DNA of 64,000 nucleotides from Fischerella thermalis PCC 7521 (GCF_000317225.1 NZ_AJLL01000070.1:58256-122255), one strand, 5' to 3'; positions 1 to 10,123 are shown, counted from the stretch's first letter. Program-made: numbers and translations. The notes: a model not told the origin generated them from the letters alone.

Positions 1-972
1 AGCTTCCTCTAACGTAATCCTTTTTAATGGAACTCTAATACTAGCTCTATCCAAGTCAGCAGGTTGAATTCGTTTGTAATTGTTATTCCATACCTCTGTC
101 CTGATACTGATAATAATTAGAAAACCTTTCCATTGACCGTTATGAATTGTTGAGTTGACATTGAATAAAGCTTGGAGATCAATAGATCCATCTGGCAAAC
201 GAGCAATGTTATCTAGTTGGTCAAAACATAAAACTATAGGCTGAGTTTTAGCAGATATTTTGCTGAAATTGCCTAAGATACCCCGCGCCTTATCTTCATC
301 ATCAATTGATTGTTGAACTCCCAACTTTTTGAGGCTTGCTTCATCTAGGTTATCTCCTTTCAACCATTCACAGGCCAAAGAATATAAGTCTGGATTTGTC
401 AGGTTATAAAGAACACCAAAAAATTCATTAGCATTGTAAATTCCTCTAGTGCCGATGGTTTTTTTGAGGATATCAATGAATAATTGGCGATCGCGTTGAG
501 CATCTGTTTTTCCAAAAAAGCCTTTAACTATGTCAATTAAATTTTGTTGCTCACTTTTTAATCCCTTTTGAATAGAAGATAAGCAGCTTTTCAGCCAAAG
601 GATTAATTGCGAATCTGTTTTGCCTGCTGGAGCATTAACTAGACTATCAACTGTGTGGCGTAAGATATGACGCCAAATATGGTCACTCTGAGGAAATGGC
701 TCAATATATACGAAGAAAGCATAGTCGTTGAGCGTTTTTTTCAATCGTCCCAAAAAGTAAGTCTTTCCTGAACCAGAGTCGCCATAAAGAATAAGGCTAC
801 GGCTTTGATGGTCTTGAGCTATCTGTGCTAAAACACTTTTAATTTGGATTAATGGCTTTTGATGAATAGATTCAACAGTAGGAACTGGTTTCTGCTCTTC
901 CCAAAAGTTGCCTGCTGCAAAGTTATCAAATGGGTTAAGCGATTGTTTAATGAGTTCATCAATAGTTGCCAT
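1..972 (-). CDS. P-loop (AAA-type) ATPase, 3' end outside window
   Basis: Open from an ATG at 972 to the window edge (324 codons, no stop), so the C-terminus is missing. A Walker A motif GDSGSGKT lies at about residues 64-71 and a Walker B-like FDQLDN at about 250-255, followed by an IIISIRTEVW strand typical of AAA/ORC-like ATPases. It is the second gene of an operon: the two-winged-helix gene 1029-1874 ends 56 bp upstream on the same strand. The function is not recognised. An ATPase paired with a DNA-binding partner suggests a regulatory or genome-conflict role, but this is inference. The P-loop is certain, the system is not. Confidence 0.75.
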   Translation of the reverse strand, partial: MATIDELIKQSLNPFDNFAAGNFWEEQKPVPTVESIHQKPLIQIKSVLAQIAQDHQSRSLILYGDSGSGKTYFLGRLKKTLNDYAFFVYIEPFPQSDHIWRHILRHTVDSLVNAPAGKTDSQLILWLKSCLSSIQKGLKSEQQNLIDIVKGFFGKTDAQRDRQLFIDILKKTIGTRGIYNANEFFGVLYNLTNPDLYSLACEWLKGDNLDEASLKKLGVQQSIDDEDKARGILGNFSKISAKTQPIVLCFDQLDNIARLPDGSIDLQALFNVNSTIHNGQWKGFLIIISIRTEVWNNNYKRIQPADLDRASIRVPLKRITLEEA

Positions 973-1028
973 GCTTAATATTTCTGCCGTCTTAAAGTTT
1001 TGCCTGTTTTTGATATTGCTATATACTG

Positions 1029-1874
1029 CTAGCTCACTGTGATGAAAAACAATGAACCACCGCTAACTTGAGGAATTCCAGCATCAAGTTGTTCAGGAGT
1101 ATAATCCCGTGGCTCTGCTAAGGAACTCAACTCTATTTGCTCAACTTCTTCTAGACGATACAGCGCTTTATCCAACTCATCCCGTGACAATGGTGGTTGC
1201 AACTTTTGCCGCAAATGGTAAATTGGCAAATAATTATCAGTACCAAGCTCTTTATCTAATTTCCGAATAGTTTCTAAAATTTCTTCATCAGTGATATTGA
1301 TAATCGTCTCAACACCTGACTCTGCGCTGTGAACTGCTGAAGTAGAGACTTGTTCTGGTTTAACTCTCAGAGTTTTCCGCAGAAAGCGCACGTAATTATT
1401 TAGCAGATCCAAGCTAATGTTTGCAGCACCTTTGGGACTGTAATGATCCCGCAGATACTCAATTCCACGTTCAGTCAGCCAAACCTCTGCTTTGGTTCTT
1501 TTAATTTTAAGTTCAACTTCAATTAATCCGCGATCGCTTAAAGTTTTCAATGTAGTATCTCGTTCTGCGGCTTTAAGTGAAGTAATCTTACTAGGAATGA
1601 TTTTGCCTGAAGTTTTGCTTAGCTTCTCTAAAACTTTACGTTCTTGATCTGTAATCGGTAATTCGGCTGGATCAAGTTTCAATAGTGCCTGACCAGGCGA
1701 TAAAATCTTGACAGTGGCAATCTCACGCGAAAAGTCTACTAGATTGCGATCGCCTAAATTTCGACATATCTTATCTTTACCTTTAAAGGTTTTAAAAACA
1801 CTACCACTAAGGCTTGCTCGATAGTTAGAACATCCTAACAGCTTTAGTAAGAACTTTAACTCTTTCGTTTCCAT
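1029..1874 (-). CDS. Protein with two predicted winged-helix regions, unknown function
   Basis: 281 residues. Residues about 75-145 read like a winged helix: helix, a recognition-like helix around 105-115, then a wing ending in VWLTERGIEYLRD. A second similar region lies at about 195-255 (ITDEEILETI ... LSRDELDKALYRLEE). No signal peptide or membrane segment is visible. It is the promoter-proximal gene of the pair with the ATPase at 1-972 (56-bp gap). I do not recognise a named family. DNA binding is inferred from the fold pattern only. Confidence 0.65.
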   Translation of the reverse strand: METKELKFLLKLLGCSNYRASLSGSVFKTFKGKDKICRNLGDRNLVDFSREIATVKILSPGQALLKLDPAELPITDQERKVLEKLSKTSGKIIPSKITSLKAAERDTTLKTLSDRGLIEVELKIKRTKAEVWLTERGIEYLRDHYSPKGAANISLDLLNNYVRFLRKTLRVKPEQVSTSAVHSAESGVETIINITDEEILETIRKLDKELGTDNYLPIYHLRQKLQPPLSRDELDKALYRLEEVEQIELSSLAEPRDYTPEQLDAGIPQVSGGSLFFITVS

Positions 1875-1995
1875 GCGGGTAATCTTAGCTATGTCTGAAT
1901 CAGCACTACTCTAGCTCGAATGGCAATAATTGACACACCTAATTTATCGTAGCGAGAATGAGTGTGATCAGGCAAATTGCTGTATTGTTTCTTTA

Positions 1996-2943
1996 CTAAC
2001 CCCGCACCTGTCGCAATACCTCAAACGCCTTTTCCCTCACACCCCCAGGTAACAACGATAACCCTAACCCAGCCCACGCTTTAGCATGAGAAAAAGACTT
2101 ACCTGCGAAAACTAACTCTCTACCTTTTTGCACCTCTCCCTTTTCAATCAACCGCAAACCTAACAACAACTGTGTTTCTGCAAGACGCTGTAATCTAACT
2201 TTCTCTAACTTATCTGACTCAAACTGATAACTACTTAAATACCGCAATTTATCCTGCAAATAAGGAATAGCACGATTGATTCCTTGCTGTTCTGCATGTA
2301 CGCGATATTCCATCAATAATTCTGGTAAATAGTAACCCTTTTTACCTGCCAAAGCGAGTCGCACAAACAAATCATTATCCTCACAATTTTGCCAATTAGG
2401 TTGCATAAACCCTAACTCTTCCAAAGTTTGGCGACGAAATAAAGTTGCACCAATTTGAAAACTTTGCTGAACAAATACTACTTCTAATAAATTATCTACA
2501 ATACCTGCTGATAAATTTACTCTACCCCAGCGACGAGAATTTTCCTGAGTTTTGACTTCATCTCTAGTATTGTCAATATCAATAATCCAATGGTCAGTAC
2601 CAACAAAATCAATGCTAGGGTCGTGATCTAAAATGCTAGCGGTACGCGCTAAAAAATCTGGTGTTAATCTATCATCATCATCAAACTTGATAAAATATTC
2701 ACCTCTAGCAGCCTCAAACCCAGCCCGCATATTGTTGCTTTTACCAATATTTTGCGAATGGCGAATATATCTAATTCGGCTATCAGTGTATTGCGAGATT
2801 AATTTGGGTGTACCATCACAAGAACCATCATCACAGATAATTAACTCTAAGTCTTGATAAGTCTGCTGTAGTACACTGTCAATAGCAAAAGGTAAAAGCT
2901 TGACGCGATTAAAAGTTGGAATACAAATACTGATTTTAGGCAT
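1996..2943 (-). CDS. Family 2 glycosyltransferase
   Basis: A GT-A fold protein beginning MPKISICIPTFNR, with the nucleotide-binding region CDDGSCDGT at about residues 37-45 and the metal-binding KFDDDDRLT at about 86-94 (DxD-like). It has no C-terminal membrane segments and is about 315 residues, usual for GT2 enzymes that add one sugar to a surface polysaccharide. The frame opens further upstream at 2967, but those codons lie in a dispersed ACACCGAT repeat (2944-2956), so I place the start at 2943. It lies 65 bp downstream of 3008-4027 on the same strand, and the two are probably co-transcribed. The donor and acceptor sugars are unknown. Confidence 0.85.
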   Translation of the reverse strand: MPKISICIPTFNRVKLLPFAIDSVLQQTYQDLELIICDDGSCDGTPKLISQYTDSRIRYIRHSQNIGKSNNMRAGFEAARGEYFIKFDDDDRLTPDFLARTASILDHDPSIDFVGTDHWIIDIDNTRDEVKTQENSRRWGRVNLSAGIVDNLLEVVFVQQSFQIGATLFRRQTLEELGFMQPNWQNCEDNDLFVRLALAGKKGYYLPELLMEYRVHAEQQGINRAIPYLQDKLRYLSSYQFESDKLEKVRLQRLAETQLLLGLRLIEKGEVQKGRELVFAGKSFSHAKAWAGLGLSLLPGGVREKAFEVLRQVRG

Positions 2944-3007
2944 ATTTATCGGTGTTCGTCTTTTCAAAAACTTTTTTTAGCTCAGCCATCATCTCCCAAC
3001 CACCAAA

Positions 3008-4027
3008 TCAAGCAATAGTTCTTTTAATTTTCTTCATCACCCTTTTAATTAATTGATTAGTCTTTGCTGTCACAGTTGGCGATTTGAGTTGCTGTGGTTT
3101 TAGCTCTGGTTGTTTGAGAAATCGATAATATAAAAATTCTTCGCGATAACGAATATCAACATCTTCACCATGACACAAACGAGCAAAATCACTAGCAGGG
3201 TAGCTCATATAGTGAATCCGATGAATAGGTTTTAATCTCTCTTGGTTGTAAAGGATATTATCAATATTTACAAATAAATCTGCATTAGCGCAATTTCCAG
3301 TTTTATCTTCATCATTAGAACTAAGAGTATAATTAAAAATAGAATATTTGCTATCCATCGTCATGTAATTAAATAAAGCTGAGCTTGACCACCAAAATTT
3401 TTTATTTATCCATTCCACTTCTCTTTTTTCAATCAGGCGGTGCATTAAATTATTTAATTCATCAATTCCAAAAAGTCCCCGGTGAGAACCAAAAAAACTA
3501 TTGCAATGAATTCTAGAACGTAATTGGGCTTCTGCAATATTAGTTGCACTTTGAGCAAGCTTAAGATTAATATCTGTAGCAGCTTCAGGCTTGGCATGTT
3601 CCCAATCATCAAATACTAAATCGTAAGTGTCTAGTTTGATTAAGACATCATTAATTGGCTTCATCACTAAGCTATCGGCGTCATAAAATATGAATCTTTC
3701 AAAATCTCCATCAAACGCAGCAAATTTTCTATGGACAAAACCTTTGTACCAGCCAGGACGAGTTAACCGAGATTCTTGAGTTCTCGGATGAGCATCCCAT
3801 ACTTGATTGACAAAATTATCCCAACGCTGAATTGACTCCCAATTCTCAAAAAGACTGACATTTGGTCTAGACTTAATTTCTTCTGTAATCAACTTTAGTT
3901 GTTGATTATAGGGAATGATACAAACTGGGATATCTGGACTAATATTTCTTTCAATACTATTTAATAACGCAACCAACTGGTCATAAACAGTATCATTAGC
4001 AAGAGTATAAATACTAACTGTTTTCAT
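3008..4027 (-). CDS. Cyanobacterial glycosyltransferase-like protein (GT8-like fold)
   Basis: 339 residues. The N-terminus MKTVSIYTLANDTVYDQL followed by a FYDADSLVMKP motif at about residues 115-125 is the layout of nucleotide-sugar transferases with a DxD-type metal site (family 8-like). It resembles a Nostoc conserved family usually left unnamed. It lies upstream of the GT2 gene 1996-2943 on the same strand and divergent from the GT4 gene at 4262. The sugar transferase role is inferred from the motif and neighbours; the substrate is unknown. Confidence 0.7.
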   Translation of the reverse strand: MKTVSIYTLANDTVYDQLVALLNSIERNISPDIPVCIIPYNQQLKLITEEIKSRPNVSLFENWESIQRWDNFVNQVWDAHPRTQESRLTRPGWYKGFVHRKFAAFDGDFERFIFYDADSLVMKPINDVLIKLDTYDLVFDDWEHAKPEAATDINLKLAQSATNIAEAQLRSRIHCNSFFGSHRGLFGIDELNNLMHRLIEKREVEWINKKFWWSSSALFNYMTMDSKYSIFNYTLSSNDEDKTGNCANADLFVNIDNILYNQERLKPIHRIHYMSYPASDFARLCHGEDVDIRYREEFLYYRFLKQPELKPQQLKSPTVTAKTNQLIKRVMKKIKRTIA

Positions 4028-4261
4028 ACTGATAAATTATCTTGATATTGAAGTTATTAATGTAGTCGTCATCAATTGCGTACATGAACACAGATGAAAA
4101 ACCCTCGCCTTTTTCCAGGGAAAGGGGCTGAAAGTGGGGTGAGCTTGCTTTCCAGTCAGTTCAAATATGTAGAGTTTAAGATTATGGCATAAACTATATC
4201 AACAGGTGATTCTGTATACATCACTGTACTCAATCAATATTATTCCCAACTAAATTCCTTT

Positions 4262-5485
4262 ATGAACATTTTGATGTTATCTTCCACTTTTCCTTATCCG
4301 CCAACGCGGGGAGGAACTCAGGTGCGAACGTTTAACTTACTCAAGTATCTTAGTCAACGCCATGCTGTTACTCTTGTAACTCAAAGAGAAGTTGATGTCA
4401 CAGATGCAGAAATTACAGAGTTACAAAAGTGGGTAAATAATTTAGTTGTTTTCAACCGTCCTCCTGATTCAGGAAGTAGTGGCGGTGTAGTAAAGAAAAT
4501 CCAACGATTTACTAGTTTTGTGCAAGATGGGATTCCGCCGAGTGTCTTAAACCGCTATTCTGGAGAAATGCAAGAGTGGATTGATAATTTTGTACAGGCA
4601 GGAAAATGTGATGTGATTACCTGCGAACATAGTGCTAATGAAATTTATATAAAACCTCATTTTCAAAAACAGGTAAGAACTATAGTTAATGTGCATAGTT
4701 CTGTTTATGGAACCTGTCGTAACCAATTAGAAATTGGTATTTCTGAAAATCCTTGGCGAGATAAAATCAACTTACCTTTGTTACGACGTTACGAACAAAA
4801 CTACTGCTCTAAATTTTCAGCCATTGTTGCGACTACACAAGAAGATCAAATTCAACTGCAACAGTTTAATCCTAATGCTGAGATGACTGTAATTCCTAAT
4901 GGTGTAGATTTAGAATCATTCCCTTACCGCACCAGTGATCCGGGAGGACATCGTTTAGTTTTTATCGGTGCGATGGATAATTTAGCAAATATTGATGCCG
5001 TTTGCTTTTTTAGTAATGAAGTTTTACCAAAAGTTCAAGAACTTTATCCAGATGCAACTTTTGATATTGTTGGTTCTCGTCCTGTACCAGAAGTTTTAGC
5101 ACTGCAAGCAAAACCAGGAATCACTGTGACCGGACGTGTACCTTCAATGGTAGAGTACTTGCACAAAGCCACTGTTTGCGTTGTACCCATGCGGACAGGA
5201 TTTGGAATTAAAAATAAAACCTTAGAAGCCATGGCTGCTGGTGTTCCAGTAGTAGCAAGCGATCGCGGTTTAGAAGGATTAGCTGTAGACGGCGCAAATG
5301 TTCCACTCACTGCACTACGAGCAAATCATCCAGCTGAATATATTAGTGCCATTAGCCACCTATTTAGCAACTCACAACTACGGGATGAATTATCTTTCAA
5401 CGGTAGACTATTGATAGAAAATGAATTTACTTGGGAAAGCGCAGGTAAACGCTACGAGCAAATATGTATTGAAAAATTGAATTAA
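4262..5485 (+). CDS. Family 4 (GT-B) glycosyltransferase
   Basis: 407 residues. The N-terminal acceptor domain starts MNILMLSSTFPYPPTRGG, typical of GT4. The donor-binding domain begins near residue 210 (VIPNGVDLESFPY) and carries the conserved E-x7-E-type loop at about 310-330 (MRTGFGIKNKTLEAMAAGVPVV). It resembles sugar transferases of exopolysaccharide systems. It is divergent from 3008-4027 with 234 bp between them. Start by ATG; no strong ribosome-binding site is visible. A single ordinary gene, probably part of the small glycosylation cluster 2-5.5 kb. Confidence 0.88.
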   Translation: MNILMLSSTFPYPPTRGGTQVRTFNLLKYLSQRHAVTLVTQREVDVTDAEITELQKWVNNLVVFNRPPDSGSSGGVVKKIQRFTSFVQDGIPPSVLNRYSGEMQEWIDNFVQAGKCDVITCEHSANEIYIKPHFQKQVRTIVNVHSSVYGTCRNQLEIGISENPWRDKINLPLLRRYEQNYCSKFSAIVATTQEDQIQLQQFNPNAEMTVIPNGVDLESFPYRTSDPGGHRLVFIGAMDNLANIDAVCFFSNEVLPKVQELYPDATFDIVGSRPVPEVLALQAKPGITVTGRVPSMVEYLHKATVCVVPMRTGFGIKNKTLEAMAAGVPVVASDRGLEGLAVDGANVPLTALRANHPAEYISAISHLFSNSQLRDELSFNGRLLIENEFTWESAGKRYEQICIEKLN

Positions 5486-5693
5486 ATAGACAATCACAAC
5501 ATAAAGAGTGCGATCGCATTTCCTTCCCTAAGCCTCTAATATTAAAAGTTTTTCCTTATCTTCCCCCCCAATCCCTGATTGAGGGGGATTAGTTCAACGT
5601 GAATTCAAGAAACCTCTCTCTTTTAATAAACCAGGAAGAAGCCAATTGGATGTGCATCAAATCACGTTAATTCAACTTTTGCAACAAGTCTAG

Positions 5694-6068
5694 TTATTGC
5701 TTCATTGAAGGTGTGGCAATAAATTCATTCACTCGATCCAAACATGCATTCAACCCGGCGGCAAATTCATAGCGGCTGAGGGGACGATCGCCACGATAAG
5801 TTCCATTGGGATAACCTGCAATGCAACCATATCTTTCTACTAAAGATTGCAATGCACTAAATGCCCAATCTGTGGGTTGGACGTCCCGCAGTTGAGATAC
5901 TGATGTCACTTGTGCCATCGGATCTTCAACAGAAGCAGGAGAACTAACAGAAAAACTCTCTGTTGCTTCTCCCGTCTTGTCTGTGGGAATAGCGATCGCT
6001 TGTGTCGGTAATCCGTTGACTACCGTTACTAATAAGTACGCAATTACCCTACTTTGACTTTCGTTCAA
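5694..6068 (-). pseudogene. SLH-domain stub of a cyanobacterial iron-uptake-type porin
   Basis: 124 residues. Residues about 55-112 match the SLH domain that anchors cyanobacterial outer-membrane porins to peptidoglycan (VQPTDWAFSALQSLVERYGC, then YPNGTYRGDRPLSRYEFAAG). Normal family members are about 500-600 residues, with a coiled coil and an OprB-type barrel after this domain. Here translation stops just after LDRVNEFIA, where the coiled coil would begin, and the N-terminus is a poor signal peptide. Most likely a truncated remnant; a functional SLH-only protein cannot be excluded. Confidence 0.7.
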
Positions 6069-6252
6069 CTTTTTACACTTCGCTCACACACTCTCAACGA
6101 TAGAGCTTATTTAAAATATCTTTTTAACGTCATTCGTAAAATTACTTATTTGTACAAATTTACACTTCTTTTTCTAGGCAATTTCTTGAGAACGCGAGTA
6201 TAAAATAAAAAACTCATCAAAAATCTCGCTATATTTTACTGAAAATAAAAGT

Positions 6253-7755
6253 ATGGTTAACCGCCCGCCAAACCCAGCACCAAAACCATCTGCTACCAAC
6301 ACTACTAAAAAACGAATTGTTAAAAAAGCTAAGAAAATTGTCAAAACATCCCAGCTTCCCACAGAAAATTCTCAACAAGGTGGGCGTCCGGTTCTGCGTC
6401 GAAAAGTTAAGACTAAGAAAACTTCCTCTGGGTTGGCGTCAAAATTAGCGATCGCCATCTTACTAGGTAGTGCTTGCTTAGTCGCGGCTTTTGCTTGGGT
6501 AAGTATCGAATTGATGATCAATCCTGATAAAGTCACTTGGTTAAATAAACTTCTGCCTGCATGGGTAAAATCTCTTACCCACGACGAAAATCCCCAAACC
6601 CTACCACAAATTCAATCTGCCCTGGAACAACAAGGTACTATTGCCGGAGATATCCTCCCCCTAGAAAGCGGTGAAATAGAAACTTTTTTACTGCCAGTTT
6701 TCAAACAAGCTCATAATTGTCGATCAGATTGCCGAGAAATTGTGGAACTGAGAGTTTATCAACTTTCACAAAACTTAGAACTAAAATCAAAAGCTGAAAA
6801 ATACTATACTCTGGCAACTCAACTATCTATCACTGGACCAGAAGAATCATTTGTCGTTTCTCCCTCTGTTGATGCTACATCTGAAAACCAAGGTTCCAAC
6901 TTTGTTTTACCAGTCAGGGAGATAGGACGCTTGGAAGGTGAGACATCATCTTCTGGTATTTGGCTTTATGCACAGGGTAAGCACCAGCAAGAATCACAAG
7001 CGATCGCCTATGGTTACATTTTTCACTACAACCCCAAACGCACTAACCTACAACTGATGTTGTCTTGGACAAGTCCTTCTGGACAACTCCCAAAATGGCA
7101 GCAGGTAACTGGTGGTGGTGCAAAAGAACTAGTTGTAGATCAAACAGTAGGCTTGGAACCCCAACTCAATATCTATCAGGTTAAACCATCCAACTTTGTC
7201 CTCAACCCCATCCAATTAGAACAAATTTCCCTGCAAACACCCGCCCTCAACGATGCTGCTTACCAAGACGCCCTTTTGATCGCCAAAAGTGGACTATGGA
7301 CACCAGCTTGGGAATGGTTGCAATTCATCCAAAAACAGCGTCGGGACAAAATACCAGCAGCAGCACAGGCACAAATTGACATGATTCGCTTGCACTCTCA
7401 GCTGACCAAAGCCCAAGCAGATACAACTTGGGCCAGTCCTAGTCAACAAGTACTGGCAGATTTAATAGACGGTCGTTGGGGAAAAGCATTACAAGTATTT
7501 CAGGCGTCACCACAAAATGCTCAAGAAATCGTTACCTTGCTTAAGGCAGACAGAGGAAGATTGTGGAATCGCGTCGAAACAGCCTTACAGGTCAATCCCA
7601 GGCGACCAGAAGTGCAAGCATGGGGAGCTTTAATAATAGCAGTTCAGCAAGGACAAGAACGTGCCAACACTTTCCTAGAAGGGCAAACTCAAATCACCAA
7701 AGAATCACTAGCGTACATTCAAACTCTCCTAGCACAGGTGATCAGTGAACAGTGA
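6253..7755 (+). CDS. Conserved cyanobacterial membrane-anchored protein, unknown function
   Basis: 500 residues. The N-terminal 60 residues are strongly basic (many Lys/Arg, Pro-rich start). One membrane helix follows at about 62-85 (LAIAILLGSACLVAAFAWVS), then a large soluble part with an alpha-helical, TPR-like C-terminal third (from about 335). The topology suggests a basic cytoplasmic tail and an extracytoplasmic domain. No catalytic motif is recognisable. The stop lies inside a tandem heptamer repeat (7745-7800). A stand-alone gene. Confidence 0.75.
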   Translation: MVNRPPNPAPKPSATNTTKKRIVKKAKKIVKTSQLPTENSQQGGRPVLRRKVKTKKTSSGLASKLAIAILLGSACLVAAFAWVSIELMINPDKVTWLNKLLPAWVKSLTHDENPQTLPQIQSALEQQGTIAGDILPLESGEIETFLLPVFKQAHNCRSDCREIVELRVYQLSQNLELKSKAEKYYTLATQLSITGPEESFVVSPSVDATSENQGSNFVLPVREIGRLEGETSSSGIWLYAQGKHQQESQAIAYGYIFHYNPKRTNLQLMLSWTSPSGQLPKWQQVTGGGAKELVVDQTVGLEPQLNIYQVKPSNFVLNPIQLEQISLQTPALNDAAYQDALLIAKSGLWTPAWEWLQFIQKQRRDKIPAAAQAQIDMIRLHSQLTKAQADTTWASPSQQVLADLIDGRWGKALQVFQASPQNAQEIVTLLKADRGRLWNRVETALQVNPRRPEVQAWGALIIAVQQGQERANTFLEGQTQITKESLAYIQTLLAQVISEQ

Positions 7756-7800
7756 ACAGTGATCAGTTATCAGTTAATAAGTAACTGGTAACTGAATTGT
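7745..7800. repeat. Short tandem heptamer repeat
   Basis: Degenerate tandem 7-mers of the form GTGAACA, GTGATCA and GTTATCA, beginning inside the last codons of the preceding gene. Related heptamer arrays occur at 46356-46420, and short pieces at 12625-12650 and 35755-35785. Tandem heptamers are known from heterocystous cyanobacteria. Confidence 0.7.
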
Positions 7801-8001
7801 AATTATCAGGAAAATTCTCAATATTTTTTAGTAGCGATCGCTAAACTTACAATTCCTAAGTCTATTTACGTTACTGCTAGAGAATGCCAATTACTAAGAG
7901 TTCCGACACTGACTGCTGACAACTGTTACCCAGAGCCACAATTTCACACTGACATCTCTAACAGCACTTGTTACAGACAAGTTTTGTTTTTGAGGTACTG
8001 C

Positions 8002-8187
8002 CTATTCTTCTTTATCAATGGCTGCCAATTTTTGCATCTTTAAATGTTGCAACTGCTGTAGCAGACAATCTACTTCTGCCTGCAAGTGCATAAATTTGAC
8101 TTGCTGATCTACTTGATTAAAACACTTTTCTAGCTTTTTTGCCCAAGTAGCATGGGATTCACGTTCAGAAATACCAGATGTAGACAT
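8002..8187 (-). CDS. Small coiled-coil protein, unknown function
   Basis: 61 residues, ATG start. The second half (QVKFMHLQAEVDCLLQQLQH) has hydrophobic heptad spacing and reads as a short coiled coil. It is hydrophilic, with no membrane segment. Coding is plausible from composition and from the clean frame between repeat-filled intergenic regions. No family name is recognised. Confidence 0.5.
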   Translation of the reverse strand: MSTSGISERESHATWAKKLEKCFNQVDQQVKFMHLQAEVDCLLQQLQHLKMQKLAAIDKEE

Positions 8188-8794
8188 TGCTTACTAAGTC
8201 ACCCGTAACTTACTCACACCATTAGAGATATTATAATAGGCAAGTTTAAAGAATTGTTAAAAAAATATATAATTTTCCCTTGCCCTTGTAACTCATTTTG
8301 AAATATGTAGTTAATGACAACAGAAAAATCACTTTGTTCCTTAGGAATTGGAACAATCGCAAGTGTTGGGTGGTGGGGAGATGGGGTTGTGGGGGAGGTA
8401 TGAGGAGTGTGAGGAGTGTGAGGAGTAAACAACCAACAACCAACAACCAACAACCAACAACTAACCACTAAAGAGTTATGAAACTTCCACTAATGATGGT
8501 ACTTGTGTGAACACCAGTCAGAGTAGCTAGGATGTCACAATTGTCAGCGACACTAATACATAGTATCGTTATTATCTTGAGCGATCGCCAGATTACTAAA
8601 GGTGAGTCCTTTTGACAAAGCGAGTAAATCCACGCCGACGGTAAGGAGTGTCAAAAAATGTCGCATAAACCTTTCCAGAGAGACATCTAAAACGATAAAC
8701 TGACATTCTACGAACTAGTTGTTTGTTAGTGGTTTGCAAACAACCAACACCCAACAACCAACACCCAACAACATTTAACAAGCCCTGAAAACTC
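8188..8794. repeat. Gene-free stretch with tandem 9-mer and 7-mer repeats
   Basis: About 600 bp without a credible gene. Near 8400-8430 there is a tandem GTGTGAGGA nonamer. It is followed at 8431-8465, and again at 8739-8775, by tandem CCAACAA heptamers. The same two repeat types recur together at 36684-36765. The remainder is AT-rich. The promoter of thrC must lie at the right end, but no clear -35/-10 pair was found. Confidence 0.65.
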
Positions 8795-9886
8795 GTGACC
8801 TTGAGCCTGTCTGCAACTACATCTCATCGCCAACCCTGGCCCGGACTCATAGAGCAATATCGCGACTACTTGCCTGTCAGCGAAACAACACCAGTTGTCA
8901 CCCTGCTGGAGGGTAACACACCTCTGATACCAGTTCCTGCGATCGCACAACGCATTGGCAGACAAGTACGTGTTTTTGTCAAGTATGACGGTCTTAACCC
9001 AACTGGTAGCTTCAAAGACCGAGGTATGACAATGGCAATTTCCAAAGCCAAAGAAGCAGGGGCCAAGGCGGTAATTTGTGCGAGTACAGGCAACACCTCA
9101 GCAGCAGCAGCAGCCTATGCTCGACGTGGGGGAATGCGTGCCTTTGTATTGATTCCCGATGGTTATGTAGCGCTGGGTAAATTGGCGCAGGCACTCTTGT
9201 ATGGTGCAGAGGTACTGGCAATTAAAGGCAACTTTGACCGTGCCTTAGAAATTGTCCGGGAAATGGCGCAAAGCTATCCAGTCACATTGGTGAATTCAGT
9301 TAACCCCTACCGCCTAGAAGGGCAAAAAACCGCAGCATTTGAAATAGTAGATGTTCTTGGTAATACTCCTGATTGGCTGTGTATTCCTGTGGGTAATGCG
9401 GGAAATATCACAGCATATTGGATGGGATTTTGTCAATATCACCAAATTGGGAAGTGCGATCGCCTGCCTAGGATGATGGGTTTCCAAGCAGCCGGTGCAG
9501 CGCCCCTTGTCAAAGGAGAACCCATACCCCATCCAGAAACACTCGCCACAGCCATTAGAATTGGCAACCCCGCCAGTTGGGAAAAAGCAGTAGCCGTCAA
9601 ATCAGCCAGTATGGGAAATTTCCACTCTGTCACTGATGACGAAATCCTCGAAGCCTATCGCCTATTGGCCTCAGAAGAAGGAATTTTCTGCGAACCAGCC
9701 AGTGCTGCTTCCGTCGCAGGCTTATTGCAGGTCAAAGACCAAGTTCCCACAGGTGCAACAGTAGTTTGCGTCCTCACAGGTAATGGTTTAAAAGACCCAG
9801 ATACAGCCATTAAACACAGCAACAGCCAATTTAAACAAGGCATTGAATCGGAAGTCCACGCTGTAGCTGCGGCGATGGGATTTTGA
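8795..9886 (+). CDS. thrC: Threonine synthase
   Basis: 363 residues. A PLP-dependent fold-type II enzyme converting O-phosphohomoserine to threonine. The Schiff-base lysine is in [11 protein letters not shown] (about residues 68-78), and the phosphate-binding loop [14 protein letters not shown] is at about 98-111. The C-terminal [11 protein letters not shown] and the [10 protein letters not shown] motif are also present. Length and architecture are those of the short bacterial/cyanobacterial ThrC. The start is GTG at 8795; there is no in-frame ATG nearby and the conserved N-terminus begins directly after it. A single gene, upstream of hpnH with a hairpin repeat between them. Confidence 0.95.
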   Translation: MTLSLSATTSHRQPWPGLIEQYRDYLPVSETTPVVTLLEGNTPLIPVPAIAQRIGRQVRVFVKYDGLNPTGSFKDRGMTMAISKAKEAGAKAVICASTGNTSAAAAAYARRGGMRAFVLIPDGYVALGKLAQALLYGAEVLAIKGNFDRALEIVREMAQSYPVTLVNSVNPYRLEGQKTAAFEIVDVLGNTPDWLCIPVGNAGNITAYWMGFCQYHQIGKCDRLPRMMGFQAAGAAPLVKGEPIPHPETLATAIRIGNPASWEKAVAVKSASMGNFHSVTDDEILEAYRLLASEEGIFCEPASAASVAGLLQVKDQVPTGATVVCVLTGNGLKDPDTAIKHSNSQFKQGIESEVHAVAAAMGF

Positions 9887-9961
9887 GGTTGCTGCGCCAA
9901 ATTAAGAGTCTAATTCATGTCTAAGATGGACTGGTAAAGCAATCTAAGTGTTGTTTACAAA

Positions 9962-10026
9962 CGAACACAGATGCACACAGATATACACCGATAGTCTATC
10001 TGTGTGCATCTGTGTTTATCGGTGGT
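9962..10026. repeat. Hairpin repeat with a perfect 19-bp stem
   Basis: Arms at 9965-9983 and 9997-10015 are exact inverse complements (ACACAGATGCACACAGATA), with a 13-nt loop. Built from the units ACACAGAT and ACACCGAT, shared with 20122-20270, 29618-29672, 45776-45833 and 47222-47313. Could form a strong RNA hairpin after thrC. Confidence 0.85.
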
Positions 10027-10123
10027 TGATTTTTAATTCTTCACTTCCTACCCAGTGTCTCCCACTACAACTACAGACTTGCGGCACAATATATTTAACT
10101 GAAAAAGTGGGGAGTAAGCTTAG

